DNA of 32,088 bases from an uncultured bacterium (GCA_948467735.1 CAOKFN010000053.1:1-32088); one strand, 5' to 3'; shown: positions 15,048-24,328, counted from the first letter of the stretch. Translations and numbers: made by a program. Notes: generated by a model not told the origin, from the sequence alone.

Positions 15048-15851
15048 TTGATTAAGGATGAGGAATTTATAAGGATAGCCGCCCATATGAAACAGCGTTA
15101 CGGCATAGATCTGGCCCAGAAAAAGGTGATTGTAAACGGGCGGCTTGAGAATTACATCAAACGGGGCGGCTGGGGCAGCTTCGATGAATTTATGAATGCC
15201 GTGGAGCAGGACAAAACCGGTAATGAGGAAAAGATGCTGGTGAACTTCCTGACCACAAACCATACATATTTTATGAGGGAATTTGAGCATTTTGACTTTT
15301 TTAAGAGTCAGGTGCTTCCTTGGCTGAAAAAAAAGGAAAGCGCGCGAAAGGATCTAAGAATCTGGTGCGGGGCCGCTTCCTCCGGAGAAGAGCCATATAT
15401 GATAGCCATGGTTTTGGCAGATTTTTTCGGGCTGGAGCGGGAACAATGGGATACGAAGGTTCTGGCCACGGATATTTCCACCAAGGTATTGCAGAAAGCA
15501 ATGGCAGGCGTCTACAGCGCGGAACAGCTGCAGAGTGTTCCGGAACAGTGGAAGAGGCATTTTTTCTGTCCTTTTGGGGGAGGACAGTATCAGGTGAAGG
15601 ATGAACTGAAGAAAGAGGTGATATTTCGTCAGTTTAATCTGATGGATCCATTTCCGTTTAAAAGGAAACTGCATACTATATTTTTGCGCAATGTTATGAT
15701 ATATTTTGATGAGAAGACAAAGCAGGAGCTGGTTCGGAAGGTTTATGACGCTTTGGAACCGGGAGGATATCTTTTTATAGGAACAACGGAGACTTTGGAC
15801 AGAAGTGTTACGCCATTTCAGATTATTCAACCGTCGATATTCAGAAAATAA
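15048..15851 (+). CDS. cheR: Chemotaxis protein methyltransferase CheR
   Basis: It transfers methyl groups from S-adenosylmethionine to glutamates of chemoreceptors. The N-terminal helical domain (about 5-75) precedes the SAM-binding domain with WCGAASSGEEPYMIAMVL and IFLRNVMIYFDEKTK, both CheR hallmarks. I chose the TTG at 15048, giving 267 residues and normal CheR length, because AAAGGAGG at 15031-15038 is ideally spaced. The frame extends upstream to a GTG at 14970 without a good binding site. The order cheR-cheB-cheY-cheA-cheW follows, so it belongs to one receptor-adaptation operon. Confidence 0.93.
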   Translation: MIKDEEFIRIAAHMKQRYGIDLAQKKVIVNGRLENYIKRGGWGSFDEFMNAVEQDKTGNEEKMLVNFLTTNHTYFMREFEHFDFFKSQVLPWLKKKESARKDLRIWCGAASSGEEPYMIAMVLADFFGLEREQWDTKVLATDISTKVLQKAMAGVYSAEQLQSVPEQWKRHFFCPFGGGQYQVKDELKKEVIFRQFNLMDPFPFKRKLHTIFLRNVMIYFDEKTKQELVRKVYDALEPGGYLFIGTTETLDRSVTPFQIIQPSIFRK

Positions 15852-15869
15852 GGAAGGGAATGAGAGAGT

Positions 15870-16898
15870 ATGCAGCGGATTAAGGTTTTGATAGTGGAAG
15901 ATTCTATTGTTTTCAGAGAATTGCTGGTACAAAATCTGAATAGAGATCCTGCCATACAGGTTGTGGCAACGGCCAAAGATCCTTTTGAAGCGCGAGATAA
16001 GATTCTTGCCCATAAACCGGACGTGATGACGCTGGACGTGGAGCTGCCGAGAATGAACGGGATAGAGTTCCTCAGGAAACTGATGCCGCAGTATCCTCTT
16101 CCCGTGGTGGTTATCAGTTCCTTGAGCGATAAAGTATTTGACGCCATGAGCGCGGGAGCGGTGGATTTTGTGGCAAAGCCTTCCGTATCAAGCCGTATGC
16201 AGCTGGAAGATTTTATCAGGAACGAGCTTTTGGTGAAGATAAAGATTGCCTCGACCGCCAAAATCGGCAATATCAAGAGGACGGTTCTGGCACAGGAGCA
16301 GCAGTGCCTCGCCGTGAAAAAAAATCATCTGCTGGTGGCAATCGGCGCTTCCACGGGAGGAACGGAGGCGATTTGTTCCGTTGTAAAGGATTACGGGACG
16401 GATATTCCGGGCATTGTCTGCGTGCAGCATATGCCGCCCGGATTTACACAGATGTATGCGAAGAGATTGAACGACCAGTGCCGGATTCAGGTAAAAGAGG
16501 CGGAGACGGGGGACAGGGTGCTGCCGGGGCATATGCTGATTGCGCCGGGGGGCGACAGGCATATGCATCTGGTGAAGATAAACGGAGGGTATCAGGTAGA
16601 AGTCAAAGCGGGGCCGAAGGTGAACGGCCACTGCCCTTCCGTGGATGTTTTATTTGAGTCTGTTGCAAAGGCTGCCCGCTCCGATGCGGTCGGTATTATT
16701 CTGACCGGGATGGGCGGAGACGGGGCAAGGGGACTGCTTGCCATGCGGAAAGCCGGCGCCCGAACAATCGGGCAGGACGAATCTACCTGCGTGGTTTACG
16801 GAATGCCAAAGGTTGCGTATGATCTGGGGGCGGTGGAGTATCAGGAGAAATTGTCCGACATCGCAGGAAGAACATATTCGATATTGAACAAAATGTAA
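15870..16898 (+). CDS. cheB: Chemotaxis response regulator protein-glutamate methylesterase CheB
   Basis: A 342-residue two-domain enzyme. The receiver domain (1-120) has phospho-acceptor D56 in TLDVELPRMNG and K103. The methylesterase domain (about 150-342) carries the catalytic triad S161 (GASTGGTE), H187 (QHMPPGFT) and D284 (GMGGDG). It removes methyl groups added by CheR, or deamidates receptor glutamines, and is switched on by CheA phosphorylation. It starts 18 bases after cheR. The presence of CheB without CheD or CheC in the visible cluster resembles proteobacterial or accessory adaptation modules more than the Bacillus motility one. Confidence 0.95.
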   Translation: MQRIKVLIVEDSIVFRELLVQNLNRDPAIQVVATAKDPFEARDKILAHKPDVMTLDVELPRMNGIEFLRKLMPQYPLPVVVISSLSDKVFDAMSAGAVDFVAKPSVSSRMQLEDFIRNELLVKIKIASTAKIGNIKRTVLAQEQQCLAVKKNHLLVAIGASTGGTEAICSVVKDYGTDIPGIVCVQHMPPGFTQMYAKRLNDQCRIQVKEAETGDRVLPGHMLIAPGGDRHMHLVKINGGYQVEVKAGPKVNGHCPSVDVLFESVAKAARSDAVGIILTGMGGDGARGLLAMRKAGARTIGQDESTCVVYGMPKVAYDLGAVEYQEKLSDIAGRTYSILNKM

Positions 16899-16899
16899 T

Positions 16900-16972
16900 T
16901 GTTTGGAAATGCAGCGAATGCCGGTACTTCCGAGGGGAGAGGATACGAAGCATTGAAAAGGGGTTCCAAACA
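16900..16972 (+). repeat. 9-base inverted repeat in the cheB-cheY gap
   Basis: TGTTTGGAA (16900-16908) and TTCCAAACA (16964-16972) could close a 55-base loop right after the cheB stop. There is no T-run, so it may be an mRNA processing or stability hairpin rather than a terminator. Confidence 0.4.
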
Positions 16973-17002
16973 GCCAGAGTAAAAAGAAAAGGAGAGAGAA
17001 AG

Positions 17003-17395
17003 ATGAAGATTCTATTGGCTGAAGACGATTTTGCAACAAGGAAATTCATGGCGAATTTTTTGTCGAAGTATGGCGAGTGCGACGTTACTGTGGACGGAAT
17101 GGAAGCAGTGGACGCCTTTATGATGGCGTTAGAAGACGGCGAGCCGTATGACCTTGCATGCCTTGACATTATGATGCCCGTGATGGACGGATATCAGGCT
17201 CTCGTGGGCATCCGCAATCTGGAAAAGGAGAGAAACGTTCCGGAGGATAAGGCGGTGAAGGTAATTATGACGACTGCGCTGAATGAGGAGAGAAATGTGA
17301 AGATGGCATTTGAGCTTGGATGTACCATATATTCGGGCAAGCCCATCGATCAGGATAGATTCGAGCAGGCGTTAAAGAAATTGAACTTGATTTAA
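17003..17395 (+). CDS. cheY: Single-domain response regulator, CheY-like
   Basis: A 130-residue stand-alone receiver: acidic pocket E7-D8-D9, phospho-acceptor D55 in CLDIMMPVMDG, the conserved threonine in IMTTAL and lysine in SGKPI. No output domain. AAGGAGAGAG lies just upstream of the ATG. Located between cheB and cheA, it is the expected diffusible target of CheA. It may act on a flagellar motor, on another effector, or as a phosphate sink; the sequence does not decide. Confidence 0.88.
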   Translation: MKILLAEDDFATRKFMANFLSKYGECDVTVDGMEAVDAFMMALEDGEPYDLACLDIMMPVMDGYQALVGIRNLEKERNVPEDKAVKVIMTTALNEERNVKMAFELGCTIYSGKPIDQDRFEQALKKLNLI

Positions 17396-17503
17396 AGTGC
17401 CGCGGAGCCGCGATGAACTGTAATCCTGATATGGTGACAGTTTGTGCTGAGCGTGAGGACTTGACAGACGAAGATGACAGAATATGCAGGAAAGGAGAAT
17501 GCT

Positions 17504-19663
17504 ATGGCGGAAGAATTTAACACGGAAAGCATGCTGGATATGTACCTGTTTGAGAACACCCAGCTGTTAGAGCAGCTTCAGGAAACGGTACTTGACCAGA
17601 AGGATGCGGATTGCTTTGATGAAGACAGCATCAATGAAATATTCAGAACCATGCATACCATCAAAGGCTCTTCGGGTATCATGATGTTTGATAATATTAC
17701 TGCTATCTCACACAAGCTGGAGGATGTGTTCTATTATCTGAGAGAATCTCATCCGGATAATGTGCCGCATGTAGAGCTGGTGGAGCATGTATTGGAAGTG
17801 GAGGATTTCATCTCAAGTGAGATGGAAAAAATTCGCAATGGCGACTCACCGGACGGTGATGCCAGTGAGATTATAGCAAGTCTTGATAAATTTTTGGAGA
17901 TGATTAAAAATGGCACGGCGGAGAGCGGGGTGGAACCGCCGCCGGAAAATGTGCATACGGCGCCGAAGCAGTTCTATATCGCGCCCATGGCCACGAGCGC
18001 CAGCCATTTTTATAAGATTTTTATTACCTTTTTTCCGGAGACGGAAATGGCAAATGTCCATGCGTACAAGGCTGTATACGCCCTGAAGGAAATAGCGGAG
18101 GATATTCTGTATTCGCCGGAGGATATTCTGACGGATGAGAAGAGCGGCGAGGCTATCGTAAAAGACGGCTTTAAGATTCTTTTGCAGTCCCAGAGCTCCG
18201 AACCGGAAATTCGTGAGCTGATTGGCGTCGGATACGATATTGAGAAGGTGGATATCTTTGAATGCAAGGCGGAAGAGTTCCTTCGTGGATTTGACTTCGG
18301 CGAGTCTGAACCCGGCGCGCCTTTGGCCCGTATTGACTTGGAATCCAGCGTAGAAGACATTGAAGCCCGTACAAATAAAACCGAGGCCGAAGAAAAGAAA
18401 CCTGCAAAGCCCGCCATAGCGCCCGGCGATTTTGTCATTCAATCAAGGGAACCCGGCAAGCAGAAGAAGCTGGCAAAGGATAAGCCCAAGGGTGAAAAAG
18501 CGTCCTTTATCAGCGTAAATGTGAGTAAAATGGATCAGCTGATGGATTTAATCGGGGAGCTTGTCATCTCCGAATCCGTGGTGCTGCAGAGCTCCGACTT
18601 GAAGGTGCCGGGACTGAATCTTGACAACTTTAATAAGGCGGCTGCGCAGCTGTCCAAGATTTCCACGGATCTGCAGAATGTGATTATGTCCATGAGAATG
18701 GTGCCGCTGGCAAATACCTTCCAGAAGATGAACCGCATTGTCTTTGACGTGTCAAGGAAGCTGGGCAAGGATATTGAATTTGTCATGATCGGGGAACAGA
18801 CCGAGGTTGACAAGAACATTATAGAACATATTTCAGATCCCTTGATGCATCTGGTAAGGAATTCCGTGGATCATGGCATCGAGACCAATGAGGAGCGGAA
18901 GGAAAGCGGCAAGGCCGGCAAGGGCAAGGTCACGCTGGCCGCCAGAACCGAAGCGGGCAAGGTGTGGATCAGCGTGGAGGACAACGGCAAGGGCCTCGAC
19001 AGGGAGAAGATTATTGCCAAGGCCAGAAAGCAGGGGCTTTTGGATGACAATAAGCCGGACAGCGCCTATACGGACAAGGAAGTGTACCAGTTTATCACTC
19101 TGCCGGGCTTTTCCACCAATGAACAGGTCACGGAATATTCGGGCCGCGGAGTGGGCATGGATGTGGTGGTTCAGAACATTCAGGCCATCGGCGGAACGCT
19201 GGAAATCGAAAGCGAACCGGGGCTGGGCAGTATCATGACCCTTAAGATTCCTCTGACGCTTGCGATTATAGACGGTATTGTCATGGAAATAGGAACTTCC
19301 TCCTTTGTCATGGAAACCGGCGCAATCAAAGAATTTACCCGGGTGAAGGAGAGCATGATGATTCATGAGCCCAACGGGGACGAATACGTCATGATCCGGG
19401 GAGAATGCTTCCCGGTTCTCAGGCTCGGAAGCTGGTATGGTCTGGAGAATTACGAGAAATCCGTGGAAAACGGCGTGATGCTGATTCTCGAGATAGATGA
19501 AAAGAAGGTTTGTCTTTTGGTTGACAGGCTGGTTGGCGAACAGGAAATCGTAGTCAAGCCGATACCCTCCTATATTAAGAAGGTGAAGGGGTTGTCCGGC
19601 TGTACACAGCTTGGTGACGGAAGTATCGCTTTGATATTGGATGCGGCCGGACTCATAGAATAA
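17504..19663 (+). CDS. cheA: Chemotaxis histidine kinase CheA
   Basis: A 719-residue kinase in canonical order. P1/Hpt (about 5-110) has phospho-H51 in TMHTIKGSSGIM. A P2-like target-binding domain lies around 145-260. P3 dimerisation begins near SFISVNVSKMDQLMDLIGELV. P4 ATPase has HLVRNSVDHGIE, EDNGKGLD and GRGVGMDVV, and P5 (CheW-like) begins near IIDGIVMEIGTSSF. ATG 17504 is favoured by AAAGGAG at 17491-17497; an earlier in-frame ATG at 17474 lacks one. It phosphorylates CheB and CheY and is coupled to receptors through CheW. The Pro/Lys-rich linkers around 125-140 and 295-335 are ordinary for CheA. Confidence 0.95.
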   Translation: MAEEFNTESMLDMYLFENTQLLEQLQETVLDQKDADCFDEDSINEIFRTMHTIKGSSGIMMFDNITAISHKLEDVFYYLRESHPDNVPHVELVEHVLEVEDFISSEMEKIRNGDSPDGDASEIIASLDKFLEMIKNGTAESGVEPPPENVHTAPKQFYIAPMATSASHFYKIFITFFPETEMANVHAYKAVYALKEIAEDILYSPEDILTDEKSGEAIVKDGFKILLQSQSSEPEIRELIGVGYDIEKVDIFECKAEEFLRGFDFGESEPGAPLARIDLESSVEDIEARTNKTEAEEKKPAKPAIAPGDFVIQSREPGKQKKLAKDKPKGEKASFISVNVSKMDQLMDLIGELVISESVVLQSSDLKVPGLNLDNFNKAAAQLSKISTDLQNVIMSMRMVPLANTFQKMNRIVFDVSRKLGKDIEFVMIGEQTEVDKNIIEHISDPLMHLVRNSVDHGIETNEERKESGKAGKGKVTLAARTEAGKVWISVEDNGKGLDREKIIAKARKQGLLDDNKPDSAYTDKEVYQFITLPGFSTNEQVTEYSGRGVGMDVVVQNIQAIGGTLEIESEPGLGSIMTLKIPLTLAIIDGIVMEIGTSSFVMETGAIKEFTRVKESMMIHEPNGDEYVMIRGECFPVLRLGSWYGLENYEKSVENGVMLILEIDEKKVCLLVDRLVGEQEIVVKPIPSYIKKVKGLSGCTQLGDGSIALILDAAGLIE

Positions 19664-19688
19664 AACGGAGAAAGGAAGGGTATGTCAA

Positions 19689-20237
19689 ATGGATGAAACA
19701 AGCAAGTGGAATGGAAGGACGGAAGATGGGGACACTGCTTCAGATAATTATGATGCACAAAAAGGAAAGTATATGACATTCAAATCCGGTTTGGAATACT
19801 TTGGTCTGGAAATCCAGTATGTAAAGGAAATCATTCAATTTCAGACAATTACTGCAATTCCGGAAACGGAGGATTATATCAAGGGCTTGATTAATCTGAG
19901 AGGAAAAGTAATTCCCGTGGTGGATGTACGGCTTCGCTTTAAGCAGGAACCGCTTGAGTACAATGACAGAACCTGCATTATAGTGATTGACGTCAGGGAC
20001 GTGACGGTGGGCCTGATTGTGGAGCAGATTGCGGAAGTGGTGGAGATACAGGAGGAAAATATACTGCCCCCTCCCAGCATCGGCCGGGGCAGTGTGCAGA
20101 ATAAATATGTCTACGGCATCGGAAAAGTCGGGGAGACTGTAAAATTGCTGTTAGATCCGGATAAGCTGCTTAACGATGAAGATTTATCGGTAATGGAACA
20201 GGCAAATGATATGATTTTTGAGGAAAGCGAGAGGTAG
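19689..20237 (+). CDS. cheW: Chemotaxis coupling protein CheW
   Basis: A 182-residue adaptor linking receptors to CheA. The CheW fold spans about 28-165, with YFGLEIQYVKEII, the conserved IPETEDYIKGLINLRGKVIPVVD and LIVEQIAEVVEI. There is a polar N-terminal extension of about 25 residues and a short C-terminal tail ending in EESER. It starts 26 bases after cheA and ends six bases before the MCP gene, so all are surely co-transcribed. Confidence 0.93.
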   Translation: MDETSKWNGRTEDGDTASDNYDAQKGKYMTFKSGLEYFGLEIQYVKEIIQFQTITAIPETEDYIKGLINLRGKVIPVVDVRLRFKQEPLEYNDRTCIIVIDVRDVTVGLIVEQIAEVVEIQEENILPPPSIGRGSVQNKYVYGIGKVGETVKLLLDPDKLLNDEDLSVMEQANDMIFEESER

Positions 20238-20243
20238 TAAACA

Positions 20244-21590
20244 ATGAAAGACATGAAGTTAAAGACAAAATTGATTCTAGGTTTTATGATTCCGATCGTG
20301 CTGACAATTCTTAATGTTGTTATCGGAGACATGACTTCAAGCGGCATTCTTCGTGCGGAGAATCAAGAGGCTTACAAGATGTATTCTACTATCGCCACAT
20401 CCGCTATCGCGGTGGTATCGGTGATAATCGCATTGTTTGTGGCAATGGCGCTGATTAGAATGATCGATAAGTCAATCGTCCAGCTGTCCGATGCGGCAAA
20501 GGAAATTGCCATGGGACATGTGGATATAGAATTGGTGAAGTACAATAATGATGAGTTTGGAGATCTGGTTGACGAGTATACAAAGGTAATCGAAAATATC
20601 AAATATCAGGCTCAGGTGGCGGAGGAAGTGGCCAATGGCAATCTCACCATTAATGTGACCCCCAAGTCTCCGGAAGACCTGCTGGGCAATTCCCTGAAAA
20701 AACTGGTGGATGATAATTACCATACATTGTCCAATATCAGCGACGCAGGCTCTCAGGTTACTATCAGCTCTTCCCAAGTGGCAAGCGCAAGTCAGGCGCT
20801 GGCACAGGGCTCCACGGAGCAGGCAAGCGCTATTGAGCAGATTACCGCGTCTATTGACGAGATTGCAGACAAGACAAGACAGAATGCGGAACAGGCCAAT
20901 TCCGCGGCAAGTCTGGTAGAGAAGGCAATCGAAGATGTGAATATGGGCAATACCCAGATGCAGGATATGATGGTGGCCATGCAGGAGATCAACAAGGCTT
21001 CCGACAGTATTTCCAAGATTATCAAGTCCATTGACGATATTGCATTCCAGACCAATATCCTTGCGCTGAATGCGGCAGTGGAAGCCGCGAGGGCAGGCGA
21101 GGCAGGAAAGGGCTTTGCAGTCGTTGCCGAGGAGGTCAGAAGTCTTGCAGCGAAGAGTGCCGACGCCGCAAAAGAAACTTCCGATTTGATTGAGGACTCT
21201 ATTGAAAAAGTAAACGCAGGATCCAGAATTGTGGATTCCACCGCAAAGGCTATGGATGAAATTTCTAAAGTGGTTCAGGAGAGCGAAGTGATTATCAAAG
21301 GCATTGCGGAATCCTCCAACTATCAGGCAACCGCAGTTGCGCAGATAGAGCAGGCGATTTCACAGGTATCTCAGGTGGTACAGACCAATTCCGCTACCAG
21401 CGAGGAATGCGCCGCAGCCAGCGAAGAACTGTCCAATCAGGCTTCCAGAATGAGAGAGATGCTTTCCAGCTATCATCTGGGTACGGACCGTGTAGATAGT
21501 TCCTATAGAAATTCCTCTTCTTCCTATTCTTCCATGTCGAACGCCAATGAACAGGTGATTTCTCTGGGAGATGGATTTGGCAAATATTAA
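20244..21590 (+). CDS. Methyl-accepting chemotaxis protein with almost no extracytoplasmic domain
   Basis: A 448-residue receptor. Two membrane helices (about 8-28 and 50-71) are separated by only about 20 residues, so there is no periplasm-side ligand domain. HAMP covers about 72-125. The signalling domain contains the hairpin tip DDIAFQTNILALNAAVEAARAGEAGKGFAVVAEEVRSLA in short-receptor style near residues 260-300. Long Ser/Gln/Ala-rich heptads flank it and would carry methylation sites. It probably senses a membrane or intracellular signal, or needs a partner protein. Being encoded between cheW and a free Hpt, it is the cognate receptor for this cluster. Confidence 0.92.
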   Translation: MKDMKLKTKLILGFMIPIVLTILNVVIGDMTSSGILRAENQEAYKMYSTIATSAIAVVSVIIALFVAMALIRMIDKSIVQLSDAAKEIAMGHVDIELVKYNNDEFGDLVDEYTKVIENIKYQAQVAEEVANGNLTINVTPKSPEDLLGNSLKKLVDDNYHTLSNISDAGSQVTISSSQVASASQALAQGSTEQASAIEQITASIDEIADKTRQNAEQANSAASLVEKAIEDVNMGNTQMQDMMVAMQEINKASDSISKIIKSIDDIAFQTNILALNAAVEAARAGEAGKGFAVVAEEVRSLAAKSADAAKETSDLIEDSIEKVNAGSRIVDSTAKAMDEISKVVQESEVIIKGIAESSNYQATAVAQIEQAISQVSQVVQTNSATSEECAAASEELSNQASRMREMLSSYHLGTDRVDSSYRNSSSSYSSMSNANEQVISLGDGFGKY

Positions 21591-21610
21591 TGATAGTGAG
21601 GGCAGTGTGA

Positions 21611-21964
21611 ATGAGTTTATTTGATGAATTAAGAGCTTTGGGTGTGGATATCGACGGCGGATTGAAGCGCATTAATGGAAATGAAGCATTGTACACAAGG
21701 CTTCTTGGCTCTTTTGTAAAGACAATAAAGGCCCATACGGTACGGCCTGACTTTGACGCCGCCGACTGCACGGAAGCGATAGAACATACGCATGCAATCA
21801 AAGGAACGGCAGGAAATTTATCAATCACGCCTATTTATGAAGGATATACAGAGATTGTGAATCTGCTGAGGACCGGACAGCCTGAGGAGGCAAGAAAAAT
21901 TCTTGAGAAGATGATGCCGATTCAGGAACAGATTATCGAATGTATTGAAAAACACACAATGTAA
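21611..21964 (+). CDS. Stand-alone histidine phosphotransfer (Hpt) protein
   Basis: A 117-residue all-helical protein with the Hpt signature HAIKGTAGNL, phospho-histidine H61. It has no kinase or receiver domain. Free Hpt proteins shuttle phosphate between receivers, so it could connect the PAS kinase, the two REC-HD-GYP proteins and CheY in this window (inference). A GTGAGGG-type site precedes ATG 21611. It is the last gene before the terminator at 21969. Confidence 0.88.
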   Translation: MSLFDELRALGVDIDGGLKRINGNEALYTRLLGSFVKTIKAHTVRPDFDAADCTEAIEHTHAIKGTAGNLSITPIYEGYTEIVNLLRTGQPEEARKILEKMMPIQEQIIECIEKHTM

Positions 21965-21968
21965 GCAT

Positions 21969-22019
21969 AAAAGCCTCTTTTTTATGGATTTTTGGTCCAC
22001 AAAAGCTGAGGCTTTTTCT
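21969..22019 (+). terminator. Terminator of the chemosensory cluster
   Basis: AAAAGCCTC (21969-21977) and GAGGCTTTTT (22008-22017) form a stem followed by CTTT; the intervening 30 bases are A/T-rich. It lies five bases after the Hpt stop. Confidence 0.75.
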
Positions 22020-22083
22020 TTCCATAAGAAACAGTCGAAATGGAAGAGGATGGCGGAGAGCATTTCACAATCTTGATTTGAGT

Positions 22084-22099
22084 GCCCGCTAAAACGGGC
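22084..22099 (+). promoter_or_regulatory. Small hairpin upstream of the debranching enzyme
   Basis: GCCCG, hexaloop CTAAAA, CGGGC, about 85 bases before the glgX start. Similar in make-up to the hairpin near 6878-6892. No consensus promoter was found in 22020-22184. Confidence 0.35.
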
Positions 22100-22184
22100 A
22101 GATGGGAGTTAGAGTGCTATGTTGAAGTTATTCCGAAATTTATTTGATGCCATGGCACATAAAAGTGATCAGGAGGGAAAAAAG

Positions 22185-24296
22185 ATGAATTTTGTCCAGC
22201 GGAAACCACAGAGAGGAGAAAAACTTCAGCCTTTGGATACAATAGAAGGTTTTCAGGTTCGGCCGGGTTTTTACACCAGAGACGGTGCTGCGGTGGCACA
22301 GAATGGCGTTAGCTTTACCATCCATTCGTTCGGGGCAACCAGCTGCACTCTGCTGCTGTTTCATCCACAAGAAAAGGAACCTTATGCCAGATTGAAATTT
22401 CCGGAAGCCTACCGTATTGGCAATACTTACTCCATGCTGGTATTTGGGCTGGATATCGAAGAATTTGAATATGCTTTTCAGATGGACGGCCCATACGATA
22501 AGGCGAAGGGCCTGCTTTTCAATAAAGACAATATCCTGCTGGACCCCTATGCCAAAGCGGTGACAGGGCAGAGAGAATGGGGGGAACGTCCGGAAAGCGG
22601 GGGAGATTTTGTATATCATGCCAGAGTTGTGGAAAACAATTTCGACTGGGGAAACACCAAACAGCTGGAGCTGCCGCTGGATGATTTGGTTATTTATGAA
22701 ATGCATGTGCGTGGATTTACAAAGGATAAGTCGTCAGGGGTGTCAGCCAAGGGAACTTATGAAGGACTGCGCCAAAAGATTCCCTATTTGAAGGATTTGG
22801 GAATCAATGCGGTGGAGCTGATGCCGATTTTTGAATTTGATGAAATGGAAAATGCCAGAATCGTGGATGGTGAACAGCTGTACAATTATTGGGGATATAA
22901 TACGGTCTGCTTTTTTGCCCCCAACACGGGCTATTCTTCCGTGGTGGAGCACAATCATGAAGGAGATGAGCTGAAGCAGCTGATTTATGACCTGAAACAG
23001 AACGGAATAGAAGTCATTTTGGATGTGGTTTTTAATCATACGGCTGAAGGAAATGAAAATGGGCCAAGCTTTTCCTTTAAGGGAATTGACAACAATATTT
23101 ACTATATCCTTACCCCGGACGGACATTATTATAATTTCAGCGGCTGCGGAAATGCTTTAAACTGTAATCATCCGATGACGCGCAGGTTTGTGATTGACTG
23201 TCTGCGCTATTGGGTGTTGGACTATAGGGTGGACGGCTTCCGATTTGATCTCGCCTCTATTTTGACGCGGGGGCAGAACGGCGCGCCCATGGCGGAACCG
23301 CCCATTCTACAGGGAATTGCCGGGGATTCTATTTTAGGAAAAGTAAAGCTGATTGCGGAGGCTTGGGATGCGGGAGGCCTGTATCAAGTAGGAAATTTCC
23401 CGGCGTACCGCAGGTGGTCGGAATGGAACGGAAGATACCGCGACGATATGCGCCGTTTCCTGAAAGGGGACGAGGGGATGGCGGCCACGGCGCTGACCAG
23501 AATTACCGGCTCTAGGGATCTGTATGATCCGGTGAGACGCGGACAGGGAGCTTCGGTCAATTTTATTACCTGCCATGACGGATTTACGCTTTATGACTTA
23601 TACTCCTATAATGTAAAGCATAATGAAAAAAACGGCTGGAATAATGAGGATGGCGATAATAACGGGAACAGCTGGAACTGCGGCGTAGAAGGAGAAACGG
23701 ATAATCCGGAGATCGAAAAACTGCGTCGGCGCATGGTAAAGAATGCCTTCGCCACATTGATGTGCAGCAGGGGACCGGCCATGTTCTATGCCGGAGATGA
23801 ATTCTGCAATACCCAGTTTGGCAATAACAATGCCTATTGTCAGGATAATCCGATTTCGTGGCTGGACTGGACAAGGCTGGAAACTTATCGGGAGATACAT
23901 GATTTTTTCAGGTATATGATTGCCTTTCGGAAGGAACACGACATTCTCAGAAAGACGACAAAAGGAGCTTCCTCCGGATTCCCTGAAATCAGTATTCATA
24001 ACGGATATCCGTGGAATGGCGGAACGGAATATACCAGCAGGCTCATTGGGATAATGTATGCGGGCAGAAATAAAGAAGATACCAAGGATGACATTGTGTT
24101 TTACGGTATGAACGCCTATTGGGAACCGCTGGACATGCAGCTTCCCAATCTGCCGGGAGGCCTGAAATGGAAGGTATGTGTGAATACGTTTGTGGAATAT
24201 GAGGATGGAAAAGACATTCAGTCCCAGACAGAATTTCATTATGACGCTAAATTGAAAATACCGCCCCGTACTGTTGTGATATTGGTGGCAGAGTAA
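22185..24296 (+). CDS. glgX: Glycogen debranching enzyme (isoamylase / GlgX type, GH13)
   Basis: It hydrolyses alpha-1,6 branch points of glycogen or limit dextrins in the cytoplasm. The N-terminal CBM48-like domain (about 10-130) includes RPGFYTRDGAAV. The GH13 barrel carries the nucleophile D355 in VDGFRFDLAS, the acid E392 in LIAEAWDAGG and D465 in TCHDGFTLYDL. It is followed by the debranching-enzyme segment NEKNGWNNEDGDNNGNSWNCG. ATG 22185, giving 703 residues as is usual for this family, is favoured by AGGAGG at 22171-22176; the frame also extends to an ATG at 22119 with a weaker site. It stands alone between two terminators, not in a glg operon. Confidence 0.93.
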   Translation: MNFVQRKPQRGEKLQPLDTIEGFQVRPGFYTRDGAAVAQNGVSFTIHSFGATSCTLLLFHPQEKEPYARLKFPEAYRIGNTYSMLVFGLDIEEFEYAFQMDGPYDKAKGLLFNKDNILLDPYAKAVTGQREWGERPESGGDFVYHARVVENNFDWGNTKQLELPLDDLVIYEMHVRGFTKDKSSGVSAKGTYEGLRQKIPYLKDLGINAVELMPIFEFDEMENARIVDGEQLYNYWGYNTVCFFAPNTGYSSVVEHNHEGDELKQLIYDLKQNGIEVILDVVFNHTAEGNENGPSFSFKGIDNNIYYILTPDGHYYNFSGCGNALNCNHPMTRRFVIDCLRYWVLDYRVDGFRFDLASILTRGQNGAPMAEPPILQGIAGDSILGKVKLIAEAWDAGGLYQVGNFPAYRRWSEWNGRYRDDMRRFLKGDEGMAATALTRITGSRDLYDPVRRGQGASVNFITCHDGFTLYDLYSYNVKHNEKNGWNNEDGDNNGNSWNCGVEGETDNPEIEKLRRRMVKNAFATLMCSRGPAMFYAGDEFCNTQFGNNNAYCQDNPISWLDWTRLETYREIHDFFRYMIAFRKEHDILRKTTKGASSGFPEISIHNGYPWNGGTEYTSRLIGIMYAGRNKEDTKDDIVFYGMNAYWEPLDMQLPNLPGGLKWKVCVNTFVEYEDGKDIQSQTEFHYDAKLKIPPRTVVILVAE

Positions 24297-24302
24297 AAGA
24301 AG

Positions 24303-24328
24303 AGGGATGGCTTGCTGCCATCCCTTTG
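24303..24328 (+). terminator. Intrinsic terminator after glgX
   Basis: AGGGATGGC (24303-24311), loop TTGCT, GCCATCCCT (24317-24325), then TTGTG. The stem is strong and the T-tail short. Confidence 0.75.
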
